Source of the DNA: Desulfobacteraceae bacterium
Lineage (GTDB): Bacteria; Desulfobacterota; DSM-4660; Desulfatiglandales; Desulfatiglandaceae
Assembly (NCBI GenBank): GCA_030597505.1
Contig: JAUVRS010000112.1
Span: forward strand, 1-7,673
Direction of reading: 5' to 3'
Length of the DNA: 7,673 bases
In this document: positions 1 through 5,141 of the stretch, one piece after another
Layout: each line of letters begins with the position of its first letter
Numbering within the stretch: the stretch's first letter is position 1
Translations under genes and position numbers: made by a program
The notes under the pieces: generated by a model
What the model was told of the DNA's origin: nothing
Seen by the model: the letters and a program-made list of their open reading frames with translations, nothing else
Databases searched by the model: none

Positions 1-688
1 TAATGGACAACACTATCTGGCTGACCGTCATTCCCTGTTTTATCTCCCCACTGCCAGTGTCTTCCGTTACACTCTCAAAAGACGGAAGGCGGACAAGAAC
101 AAACGCGTACTGGCCATCGGTAACCCCGACTTGAGGAATCCGGCCCTGGATCTCCCCTTTGCCAAACATGAAGTAGAGTCCATTGGTTGGAATTTTTCCG
201 ATATCACGGTGCTCACGGGAGAAAAGGCAACCGAGAGCTGGGTCATCGACCATATTGCTGAGTTTGGTATCATTCATCTGGCATCCCACGGCGAATTTGA
301 CCCCATCAACCCGCTTTTTTCATCTATAAAACTCGCCAGGGACGTACAAGCAGACGGGAACCTTGAGGCCTCTGAGATTTTCGGGCTCCAGATAAACGCA
401 GATCTTGTGGTGTTGAGCGCGTGTCAAACAGGCCTCGGAAAAGTGACGGGGGGAGACGATGTGATCGGTATGAACAGGTCCTTTTTGTATGCAGGCACCC
501 ATGCCATGATATCAAGTCTCTGGCGTGTAAGCGATGTTTCCACGGCCATGCTTGTAAAACAGTTTTACAGAAGCTACAGGACCTCGGACAAGGCAAAGAG
601 CCTGAGGAAGGCCATCCTGCACGTAAAAAACCGCTATCCTCACCCCGGTTACTGGGGCGCCTTTGTTCTGGTGGGAGACTATAAATAG
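1..688 (+). CDS. CHAT-domain cysteine peptidase, C-terminal part (5' end outside window)
   Basis: The reading frame is open from base 2 to the TAG at 686-688 (228 residues visible), so the start lies upstream; the TTG at 131 falls inside the domain and is not the real start. The visible part is a nearly complete CHAT domain (caspase-like fold, clan CD). It has the leader strand YLPTASVF, then a VLAIGNPDL strand, the catalytic-His motif HLASHGEFD (His codon 287-289) and the catalytic-Cys motif VVLSACQTGLGKVTGGDDVIG (Cys codon 422-424). The closing SFLYAGTHAMISSLWRVSD, FYRSY and GYWGAFVLVGD segments follow. Both dyad residues are present, so the enzyme is probably active. CHAT proteins usually carry N-terminal TPR repeats, which would be outside the window; this is family knowledge, not seen. 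Substrate unknown. Related proteins act in programmed cell death or as effectors such as separase-like TPR-CHAT in type III-E CRISPR, but no CRISPR array or cas gene is visible here. Confidence 0.93.
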   Translation, partial: NGQHYLADRHSLFYLPTASVFRYTLKRRKADKNKRVLAIGNPDLRNPALDLPFAKHEVESIGWNFSDITVLTGEKATESWVIDHIAEFGIIHLASHGEFDPINPLFSSIKLARDVQADGNLEASEIFGLQINADLVVLSACQTGLGKVTGGDDVIGMNRSFLYAGTHAMISSLWRVSDVSTAMLVKQFYRSYRTSDKAKSLRKAILHVKNRYPHPGYWGAFVLVGDYK

Positions 689-691
689 TGC

Positions 692-823
692 CTGAACGAA
701 AACCTTGTTCAGACACGATTTTGGATTTTAGATTTTGGATGTTGGATTAACCTTGATAATTTCAACCCACCAAAACCCCCTGTTTGATGTTGTTTTCGTT
801 TTTATTTCGAGGTTTTCGTTCAG
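692..823. repeat. Inverted-repeat spacer element (14-bp arms) with GATTTT repeats
   Basis: The 14-bp sequence CTGAACGAAAACCT at 692-705 recurs as its exact reverse complement at 810-823, bounding 132 bp. The left arm also folds locally: CTGAAC 692-697 pairs with GTTCAG 707-712. Inside lies a run of degenerate GGATTTT/AGATTTT repeats (about 717-748). The element starts four bases after the CHAT stop codon and fills half of the 265-nt spacer before the SH3b gene. No target-site duplication was found beside the arms and no ORF lies inside. It could be a degenerate miniature element or a transcript-stabilising structure. The rest of the spacer (824-940) shows no convincing promoter by eye. Confidence 0.6.
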
Positions 824-953
824 AGACTAAATTGATTTGAAACAGGAAAAGAAAGATGTTAGGGTTGAAACGTTGGCTCGATAGCTGCCGGTTCTTATGG
901 CACACGATGGGTTAATCACCCATAAACCCCATTTGGAAATGAGGTGTGTTTCC

Positions 954-1469
954 ATGAAGAGAATTCCCCTGATCCTGTTCCTTCTTCTCGTATTTCTGTG
1001 TTTTTTGATCCCTCCGGCCCTGGCCCGGGATACCCTCTGGGTAACTTCAGAGGGGTCCAAGCTCAAGTCAAACAACAAGGCCTCATCACGGACTATCGAG
1101 ATCGTCCCCATTGGCACAGAAGTGAGCGTCCTGACCAGCAAAAGGCGGTGGCACAAAGTCCGTATCCCTTCGGGGGAGGAAGGGTGGATGTATCGTGGCA
1201 GGCTTTCAGAGGCCCCCCCTCAAAAAGAGGCTGAGGGTGAAACCGACGATCTCTTTGCCTCTCTGGGCGGGAGTAAAATAGAGGCACAGGAAGCGGATAC
1301 CGGGCGGAGCATTCGCGGGCTTTCAAGTGAAACCGAGCAATATGCCAAGCTCCGAGGCACCCCAATCACATACGAACGGGCGCTTGATCGTGTGCTTGCC
1401 ATGGGGGTCACGGAGAAGGAGTTGGATACATTTCTCAAACAAGGCCAAATCGGAGAATACGCACCATAG
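954..1469 (+). CDS. Secreted SH3b (bacterial SH3) domain protein
   Basis: 171 residues. The ATG at 954 is chosen over an in-frame ATG at 897 because it is preceded by GAGGTG (941-946, 7-nt gap) and opens a clean signal peptide: MKR, a hydrophobic core of leucine, phenylalanine and valine, and a likely cut after PALA (residue 24). Residues about 27-86 form an SH3b fold: LWVTSEGSKLKS, then VPIGTEVSVL, RRWHKVRIPSGEEGWMYRGRL. Such domains typically bind peptidoglycan or wall peptides in the periplasm. A polar linker (87-115) leads to a C-terminal helical module (about 118-171, RGLSSETEQYAK to FLKQGQIGEYAP) that I do not recognise as a named domain. The gene lies 23 nt before the M48 peptidase gene on the same strand, so the two are probably co-transcribed and may work together on the envelope (inference). 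The single Cys in the signal peptide (VFLC) is not in a lipobox, so it is not called a lipoprotein. Confidence 0.85.
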   Translation: MKRIPLILFLLLVFLCFLIPPALARDTLWVTSEGSKLKSNNKASSRTIEIVPIGTEVSVLTSKRRWHKVRIPSGEEGWMYRGRLSEAPPQKEAEGETDDLFASLGGSKIEAQEADTGRSIRGLSSETEQYAKLRGTPITYERALDRVLAMGVTEKELDTFLKQGQIGEYAP

Positions 1470-1492
1470 CAGTCATTTTCAGGAGAAAAGGT

Positions 1493-2470
1493 ATGAAGGT
1501 TCGAAATACAGGGTTTGGGATTTTGTTTTTTCTTCTGGTTATTATTTTCACCCTGACCATATCCTGGGCAAATCAAGAAAGCAGCCCCGTCTCCTCAACA
1601 CCAGTGACACCCCGGGAACCCGGCAAAAACAGCCATCCGGAAATTCGTCTGGCAAGCAACTTCTTTGATATACTAAAAGAAATCACAAAAGAAGGTTCAA
1701 AGGAAAGGAAGCTGCTGGAGGGTGCGAGTTCCATTTTAGAGAGTACCGCGGAGATCGATTTCCAATCCGAGCGGACCATAGGAGAAAGCCTGGCACTGGA
1801 GGGGTTTGCACGTTATGGGATGCCGGTCAAAGACAAGGCCCTTCAAAAATATGTTAATCTGGTTGGCGTGGCCGTAGCCCGCAATTCTCTCCGCCCGGGT
1901 CTTCCTTATGTTTTCGTGGTGGTCAAAAGCCCGCTTCAGAATGCATTCAGTTGTCCCGGGGGGATCATTTTTCTCAGCGCCGGGCTGCTTAAGACAATCA
2001 AGACGGAAGCACAACTTGCCGGCATTCTGGCCCACGAAGTTGCCCATGTGGGGCACAAAGATGCCCTCAAATCAATCCAAAGGGCCCGTTTTTTCCAGGG
2101 TGTCGGAAAAATAACGGCTGCAACAATGGAAGGCGACAAGGGCGAACAGTTTGAAAATATGATTGGAGACCTTCAGAATATCCTTTTCGATAAGGGGTTG
2201 GATCAGAGTATGGAATTTGAAGCCGATCTCGCCGCAATGGAAACGGCCTACCGAACCGGTTACAGTCCCAATGGCATTATTAAGGTCCTTGAGGCACTAA
2301 AAAAGATCGAGATGTCATCAAAAAAAAGGGGATCCTGGTTCTCCACCCACCCGCCCCTCAGCGAGAGGATCAGAAAGTGCAAAGAACGGTTGAGCCGATA
2401 TCCAGACTGGAAACGTATGGCACAGTTGCCAGAGCGTTTTAAGAAATATAGCAGAGGAATCGCCAGATAA
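1493..2470 (+). CDS. Secreted M48-family zinc metallopeptidase (BepA/LoiP-like)
   Basis: 325 residues. The ATG at 1493 follows AGGAG (1481-1485) at a suitable distance and opens a signal peptide with a hydrophobic stretch at residues 9-24 and a probable cut after SWA (26). The catalytic domain covers about residues 95-300: the RYGMPV and LQKYVNLVG helices, the NAFSCPGGIIFLSAGLL strand-turn, the zinc motif HEVAH (181-185; His181 and His185 ligands, Glu182 catalytic) and the third-ligand motif EFEADLAAM (Glu243). The family-typical FSTHPPLSERI follows (283-293). All catalytic residues are intact. Periplasmic M48 proteases such as BepA and LoiP degrade or help assemble outer-membrane proteins. 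Unlike BepA, no TPR tail is present; the protein ends soon after the catalytic domain, closer in size to LoiP. It is second in a likely two-gene unit with the SH3b gene. The exact substrate is unknown. Confidence 0.93.
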   Translation: MKVRNTGFGILFFLLVIIFTLTISWANQESSPVSSTPVTPREPGKNSHPEIRLASNFFDILKEITKEGSKERKLLEGASSILESTAEIDFQSERTIGESLALEGFARYGMPVKDKALQKYVNLVGVAVARNSLRPGLPYVFVVVKSPLQNAFSCPGGIIFLSAGLLKTIKTEAQLAGILAHEVAHVGHKDALKSIQRARFFQGVGKITAATMEGDKGEQFENMIGDLQNILFDKGLDQSMEFEADLAAMETAYRTGYSPNGIIKVLEALKKIEMSSKKRGSWFSTHPPLSERIRKCKERLSRYPDWKRMAQLPERFKKYSRGIAR

Positions 2471-2519
2471 TTATCACTTCCTTTCCAACCGCGTCGAAAA
2501 ACGGGAAATCCGCCTTACT

Positions 2520-2915
2520 TTATTCCCATCTGTCATCATCCCTTTTTTTTAAATCCAAATACTCTACCCTCCCCCTTTCATTTACAAGCGAATGTAAAAT
2601 CCAATTAAAGGCGCTAATCACCAAGGCGCCAAACACGGCAGACCAGAAACCATGGACCTCAAACCCTGAAATGACACCTGAGGCCATCTTTAACATCAGC
2701 GCGTTTATAACAAATGTAAAAAGGCCCAGCGTCAATATGTTGATGGGAAGGGTCAGGATAATCAGGACCGGTCGAAAAAAGACGTTCAATATCCCCAGGA
2801 TAGCGGCCGCGAAAAGCGCACTAAAAAACCCCTTCACCTGTATTCCACTGATCAGATAAGAAGAAAAAACAATGGCAGCTGTCAGCACCAGCCACCTCAC
2901 CAGAATTCCCTTCAT
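2520..2915 (-). CDS. YvlD / phage-holin-4_2 family small membrane protein
   Basis: 131 residues read on the minus strand, ATG at 2913-2915, with a strong ribosome site GGAGGG (plus 2922-2927) 6 nt upstream. Four hydrophobic segments (about residues 6-24, 29-48, 52-75, 88-108) and a charged cytoplasmic tail (KKRDDDRWE) match the COG1950/PF04020 pattern. The protein contains an internal duplication: SGIQVKGFFSALFAAAI (23-39) and SGFEVHGFWSAVFGALV (83-99) align residue for residue at most positions. Despite the 'holin' label, members are ordinary chromosomal inner-membrane proteins of poorly known function (YvlD in Bacillus is in an envelope-stress operon), and nothing here suggests a prophage. 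It converges on the M48 gene with a 49-nt gap that shows no clear terminator, and lies 56 nt downstream of the large Spy-like gene on the same strand. Read-through from that gene is possible. Confidence 0.85.
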   Translation of the reverse strand: MKGILVRWLVLTAAIVFSSYLISGIQVKGFFSALFAAAILGILNVFFRPVLIILTLPINILTLGLFTFVINALMLKMASGVISGFEVHGFWSAVFGALVISAFNWILHSLVNERGRVEYLDLKKRDDDRWE

Positions 2916-2933
2916 TTTTCTCCCTCCATTCTC

Positions 2934-2971
2934 CAGTCTTCAGCCTTCAGCCTATCCACCTGAGTAGTTAC
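2934..2971 (-). repeat. Solitary end of the short inverted-repeat (MITE-like) element
   Basis: Read on the minus strand, this 38-nt segment begins GTAACTACTCAGGTGG and continues through GGCTGAAGGCTGAAGACTG. It matches the left end of the copy at 7519-7556 with only two mismatches, and the left end of the copy at 3640 over 28 of 28 bases. Homology stops at the inner side, before the ribosome site of the holin-like gene, so only one end is left. It fills most of the 56-nt gap between two minus-strand genes, and its tip abuts the TGA of the Spy-like gene. Confidence 0.8.
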
Positions 2972-2976
2972 TCAGG
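2959..2976. other. Perfect 8-bp palindromic hairpin over the stop codon of the large Spy-like gene
   Basis: CCTGAGTA - GT - TACTCAGG forms 8-bp arms around two bases. Half comes from the repeat tip and half from the last codons of the upstream gene (TGA at 2972-2974 on the minus strand). There is no T-run after it, so it is not called a terminator. It could slow 3' decay of the mRNA or attenuate read-through into the holin-like gene (inference). Confidence 0.5.
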
Positions 2977-3595
2977 GACAATCATTGTGTCTTCTCCACA
3001 TGGCAGGATCGTGCCCTTTTGGGACATTTTTACATGGATCATCGGATGAATATCCTCGTAATTTATTATATTTTTCGATCTGAGATGGACTGAGGACATC
3101 GGGGGTTTTTAAATGGGCAGATAAATGAACAAAACGCAGTTTTTTGTAAATATCACCAATCTTATCAAGGAGGGCTCTCAGTTTCTCTTTATCGATGGTT
3201 TTGTTGGCAAAGCCATGGTCTAATTCATTTTCAAGTTCAATTAATTGGTGTCCCAACCTGACAGCTTGTTTTTTCATGTGATTATATAATTCCACCACTC
3301 GTTTTTCCTGATCGGATGTGAGCCCGATCTCATTTTTCATTTCCAATATGTGCTTCGGACCCGGAAGACCGTTTAATTCCGCTGTCTTCGCAAACCCCCA
3401 TCCACCCCCTGCCTTTAGCTCTTCGATATCCTGGGCAGACAAGCTTTTGATCTCCCTTTTTTCCTGACCGATATATTTGGATTTGTATTTTGGTTCCGAA
3501 TCGGCCACGCTATAAATAGGGCTTGAACCAAATACAACAAATGCTATAAACGCAATGATATTTTTTTTATTTACCACCTTGTCTGCATATCCCAT
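2972..3595 (-). CDS. Large Spy/CpxP-like periplasmic protein with Cys/His/Met tail
   Basis: 207 residues on the minus strand. ATG at 3593-3595 follows a G-rich ribosome site (GGGGGTGAG, plus 3598-3606). Residues 1-31 form a signal peptide with a rather long N-region and a cut likely after YSVA (31). The mature part has the Spy/CpxP (LTxxQ) pattern: a GLPGPKHILEMKNEIGLTSDQ segment (76-96, first LTxxQ at 92-96), a long amphipathic helix pair (about 97-160), and a second LSPSQ at 168-172 followed by KYNKLRGY. Family members are cradle-shaped alpha-helical dimers acting as ATP-independent chaperones or metal-binding sensors. A tail (185-207) carries Cys188, His195, Met199, His203 and Cys206, and more His occur in the helices (106, 116, 127, 157, 161), so metal binding is plausible but unproven. 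It is divergent from the sigma-factor operon that contains a second Spy-like gene. Both ends of the gene are faced by tips of the repeat element. Confidence 0.85.
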   Translation of the reverse strand: MGYADKVVNKKNIIAFIAFVVFGSSPIYSVADSEPKYKSKYIGQEKREIKSLSAQDIEELKAGGGWGFAKTAELNGLPGPKHILEMKNEIGLTSDQEKRVVELYNHMKKQAVRLGHQLIELENELDHGFANKTIDKEKLRALLDKIGDIYKKLRFVHLSAHLKTPDVLSPSQIEKYNKLRGYSSDDPCKNVPKGHDPAMWRRHNDCP

Positions 3596-3616
3596 AACTC
3601 ACCCCCGTTCTTGATG

Positions 3617-3652
3617 TTAATCGATTATAAGGCCAACAAGTAACTACTCAGG
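3617..3652 (-). promoter_or_regulatory. Probable promoter of the large Spy-like gene
   Basis: On the minus strand a perfect TATAAT (plus 3624-3629) lies 28 nt before the ATG, which would give a leader of roughly 20 nt containing the ribosome site. The -35 zone falls inside the repeat element. CTGAGT (plus 3646-3651), 16 nt upstream of the -10, is only a half match to TTGACA. The -10 call is good; the -35 is weak. Confidence 0.5.
3633..3639 (+). repeat. Target-site duplication, left copy (CCAACAA)
   Basis: CCAACAA abuts the left tip of the element at 3640 and is repeated at 3820-3826 after the right tip. The next outward bases differ (G at 3632 on the left against A at 3819 on the right), so the repeat is 7 bp if the element ends at 3819. 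Confidence 0.7.
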
Positions 3653-3819
3653 TGGATAGGCTGAAGGTCCCGCGAAACGCGGGATTAGGAAAAAGCTCAT
3701 TTTAAAGCCATGTTTGATGCAAGAATCAGATATTTCCGCCAAAGTACGGCAATCGTGCTTTTCTGTCCCCTTCAGCCTTCAGTCTAAACAGCTTCAGCCT
3801 GACTACGTGAGTAGTTACA
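3640..3819 (+). mobile_element. Complete MITE-like element with terminal inverted repeats and 7-bp flanking duplication
   Basis: The left end (3640-3666, starting GTAACTACTCA and ending GGCTGAAG) and the right end (3792-3818, ending TGAGTAGTTAC) are inverted repeats matching at 23 of 27 positions. CCAACAA occurs just left (3633-3639) and just right (3820-3826) of the element, as expected for a 7-bp target-site duplication. The interior includes a GC-rich hairpin (3668-3684) and a core (about 3695-3790) shared with the copy at 7577-7673. It encodes no credible protein; the one ORF spanning it is chance. Together with its surroundings it fills the 386-nt gap between the divergent Spy-like and sigma genes. 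A transposase acting in trans is assumed, not seen. Confidence 0.8.
3668..3684. other. GC-rich hairpin inside the element
   Basis: TCCCGCG, a three-base AAA loop, then CGCGGGA makes a perfect 7-bp stem in otherwise AT-rich DNA. The copy at 7519 lacks it at the matching place. No T-run follows, so terminator activity is not claimed. Confidence 0.5.
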
Positions 3820-3826
3820 CCAACAA
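3820..3826 (+). repeat. Target-site duplication, right copy (CCAACAA)
   Basis: Second copy of the 7-bp direct repeat that flanks the element; removing the element and one copy joins the leader of the large Spy-like gene directly to the sequence upstream of the sigma operon. Confidence 0.7.
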
Positions 3827-3921
3827 TACATCGAATCTCTTTGTTGAAAAATACGTCATTTTTTGTTGTTCGTCAAAAGAATTTCCAAACCGGATTCCAA
3901 TTCACCCCAATGACTCTTTTT

Positions 3922-3954
3922 TTTTGTAAACAAAATCATTATGATCTTCGTCTT
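3922..3954 (+). promoter_or_regulatory. Candidate ECF-type promoter and palindrome before the sigma operon
   Basis: TGTAAAC (3925-3931) and CGTCTT (3949-3954) are separated by 17 nt, resembling the AAC / CGTC pair of many ECF promoters, and lie 27 nt before the sigma ATG. This would fit autoregulation. The same stretch has a perfect palindrome TTTTGT-AA-ACAAAA (3922-3935), which could be an operator. TATGAT (3940-3945) could instead be a housekeeping -10 without a clear -35. The choice cannot be made by eye. Confidence 0.3.
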
Positions 3955-3981
3955 AGATGATAAACACCCCGGGCTAATGAA

Positions 3982-4602
3982 ATGATGTCGGAAACAGAGC
4001 AAAATCAGGTGCGAGTGACAAAAAAAAAGCGAGATCAAAACCTTGCAATATTAATTGATGGTGCCAAATCAGGTGATAGGGCATGTATGGAAGAATTGGT
4101 CATCCTTCACCATAAAGATATCTTTCGCATGGTCTACTATCGGACCGGTTCTCAAATGGATGCTGAAGATCTGACCCAAGAGATCTTTATCAAAATGTCA
4201 AAAAAACTACGGCAGTTAACGGATTCCGACCGTTTCAGAGGGTGGCTCCATCTGATCGCTTTGAACCAAATAAAAGACTTTCATAGAAAAAAGCGTCTGC
4301 TTTTCTTTTTTTCAAACCCAAATGATTTTGAGAAAAATGAACTAACACCAAAAAACGATAATCCCGAAAAACAAGTTTTGAAAAAGCAATTCTGGCATCA
4401 CTTTTTTGAGTTGACAAAAAAAATGCCCCGCATGGAACGGGAGGTTTTCACCCTCCGGTATCTGGATCAGTTGAGTATAAGAGAAATCGCCAAAACATTA
4501 AAACGAAACGAAAGCACCGTTAAAACACATCTTTATAGGGCTCTCAAGAAGTTCAGAAAATCCTCAGACCTTCGGGCGCTCTTGAAAGGAAATGAGTTAT
4601 GA
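3982..4602 (+). CDS. ECF-type RNA polymerase sigma factor
   Basis: 206 residues, slightly longer than usual for ECF sigma factors because of a lysine-rich N-terminus and a linker of about 30 residues. Region 2 spans about residues 22-105, with the core-binding MDAEDLTQEIFIKM helix (59-72) and FRGWLHLIALNQIKDFHRKKR (85-105), the usual -10 recognition segment. Region 4 spans about 138-192, with MEREVFTLRYLDQLSIREIA and a recognition helix NESTVKTHLYRALKKFRK that reads the -35. No sensory C-terminal extension is present. Two adjacent ATGs (3982 and 3985) could start it, and no strong ribosome site precedes them. The stop overlaps the next gene's ATG (ATGA), so sigma and anti-sigma are translationally coupled. 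It probably controls this operon and envelope genes elsewhere (inference). The gene is AT-rich with long A-runs compared with the M48 gene. Confidence 0.93.
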   Translation: MMSETEQNQVRVTKKKRDQNLAILIDGAKSGDRACMEELVILHHKDIFRMVYYRTGSQMDAEDLTQEIFIKMSKKLRQLTDSDRFRGWLHLIALNQIKDFHRKKRLLFFFSNPNDFEKNELTPKNDNPEKQVLKKQFWHHFFELTKKMPRMEREVFTLRYLDQLSIREIAKTLKRNESTVKTHLYRALKKFRKSSDLRALLKGNEL

Positions 4603-5123
4603 AAAACATTCATTTAAAAGAGGATCAGATATTTCACTGTGTCGTGGATGAAGATAGCTCGCCCAAAGAAATAAGACGACACATTGAAAAGTGTCCCGTC
4701 TGTCAAAAAAAGAAAGCCTCGCTTGCATCAGAGCTCGAACATCTTGGGAAAATGGCAGGTGACTTTGTCCCCACGCCCACAAAAAAACCTGTTCTCTCCC
4801 TTAAAGAACCCGGAGTAAAAAGATTCCGTCTTCCAGCGTTTGCCACTGGGCTCGCGACGGGTTTGCTGGTTGCTTTTCTGGTTGGTGTTCCCCTGTATTT
4901 GACAATGCAGAAACAGGCAAAGACCGATTTGACCTTTAGCAATGAAGTTCACTTGAATATCGTAGAAGACCTGCTGGTTGAACCGGCCTTATCCGAACAC
5001 TATCTGGATATCACATCGCCGTCGTACAGTTTTTTTGATGATGAGTTTCTGGACTTTGTGGCTCCTGTTGAGGAACAGATAGATTCTTCGGAGGGAGTGT
5101 TGCATTTAACCTTTAGAGCATAG
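4599..5123 (+). CDS. Zinc-finger (ZAS) transmembrane anti-sigma factor
   Basis: 174 residues, starting 4 bp inside the sigma gene; AAAGGA lies upstream at 4585-4590. The cytoplasmic N-terminus holds the anti-sigma zinc motif His28-x3-Cys32-x2-Cys35 (RRHIEKCPVCQKK), with His13/Cys14 as the possible fourth ligand. A single membrane helix follows at about residues 80-103 (FATGLATGLLVAFLVGVPLYLTM), then an acidic periplasmic domain of about 70 residues (VEDLLVEPALSEHYLDI, SFFDDEFLDF) that resembles nothing I can name. By family knowledge the N-terminus sequesters the sigma factor, and a periplasmic signal relieves it through proteolysis or conformational change. Here the periplasmic domain is the natural contact for the Spy-like protein encoded 18 nt downstream (inference). 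The pairing with the sigma gene makes the role secure even though the sequence itself is not closely familiar. Confidence 0.88.
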   Translation: MKNIHLKEDQIFHCVVDEDSSPKEIRRHIEKCPVCQKKKASLASELEHLGKMAGDFVPTPTKKPVLSLKEPGVKRFRLPAFATGLATGLLVAFLVGVPLYLTMQKQAKTDLTFSNEVHLNIVEDLLVEPALSEHYLDITSPSYSFFDDEFLDFVAPVEEQIDSSEGVLHLTFRA

Positions 5124-5141
5124 AACATTAAGGAGGGTCAT

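Noticed and set aside
131..688. TTG at 131 as the start of the CHAT gene
   Set aside because: The frame is open to the window edge and conserved CHAT sequence (YLPTASVF, LAIGNPD) lies upstream of it.
692..712. Hairpin CTGAAC...GTTCAG as terminator of the CHAT gene
   Set aside because: Only a 6-bp stem with a 9-nt loop, low GC, and no T-run; better explained as part of the longer inverted repeat.
897..953. Upstream ATG for the SH3b gene
   Set aside because: It would add 19 residues before a clean signal peptide, and the ribosome site GAGGTG fits the ATG at 954.
999..1001. Lipoprotein lipobox at Cys16 of the SH3b protein
   Set aside because: Residues before the Cys (VFL) do not fit a lipobox, and an ordinary signal-peptidase site (ALA) follows.
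2520..2915. Evidence of a prophage because of the 'holin' family name
   Set aside because: The family is mostly chromosomal; no endolysin, integrase or structural phage gene is present.
2934..3818. CRISPR array from repeated GTAACTACTCAGGTGG segments
   Set aside because: Only a few copies, unevenly spaced and in both orientations, at the tips of elements; no spacer pattern or cas genes.
3714..3929. 71-codon plus-strand ORF across the repeat element
   Set aside because: It starts inside the element core and runs out through the right terminal repeat into the promoter region; no ribosome site, no recognisable protein features.
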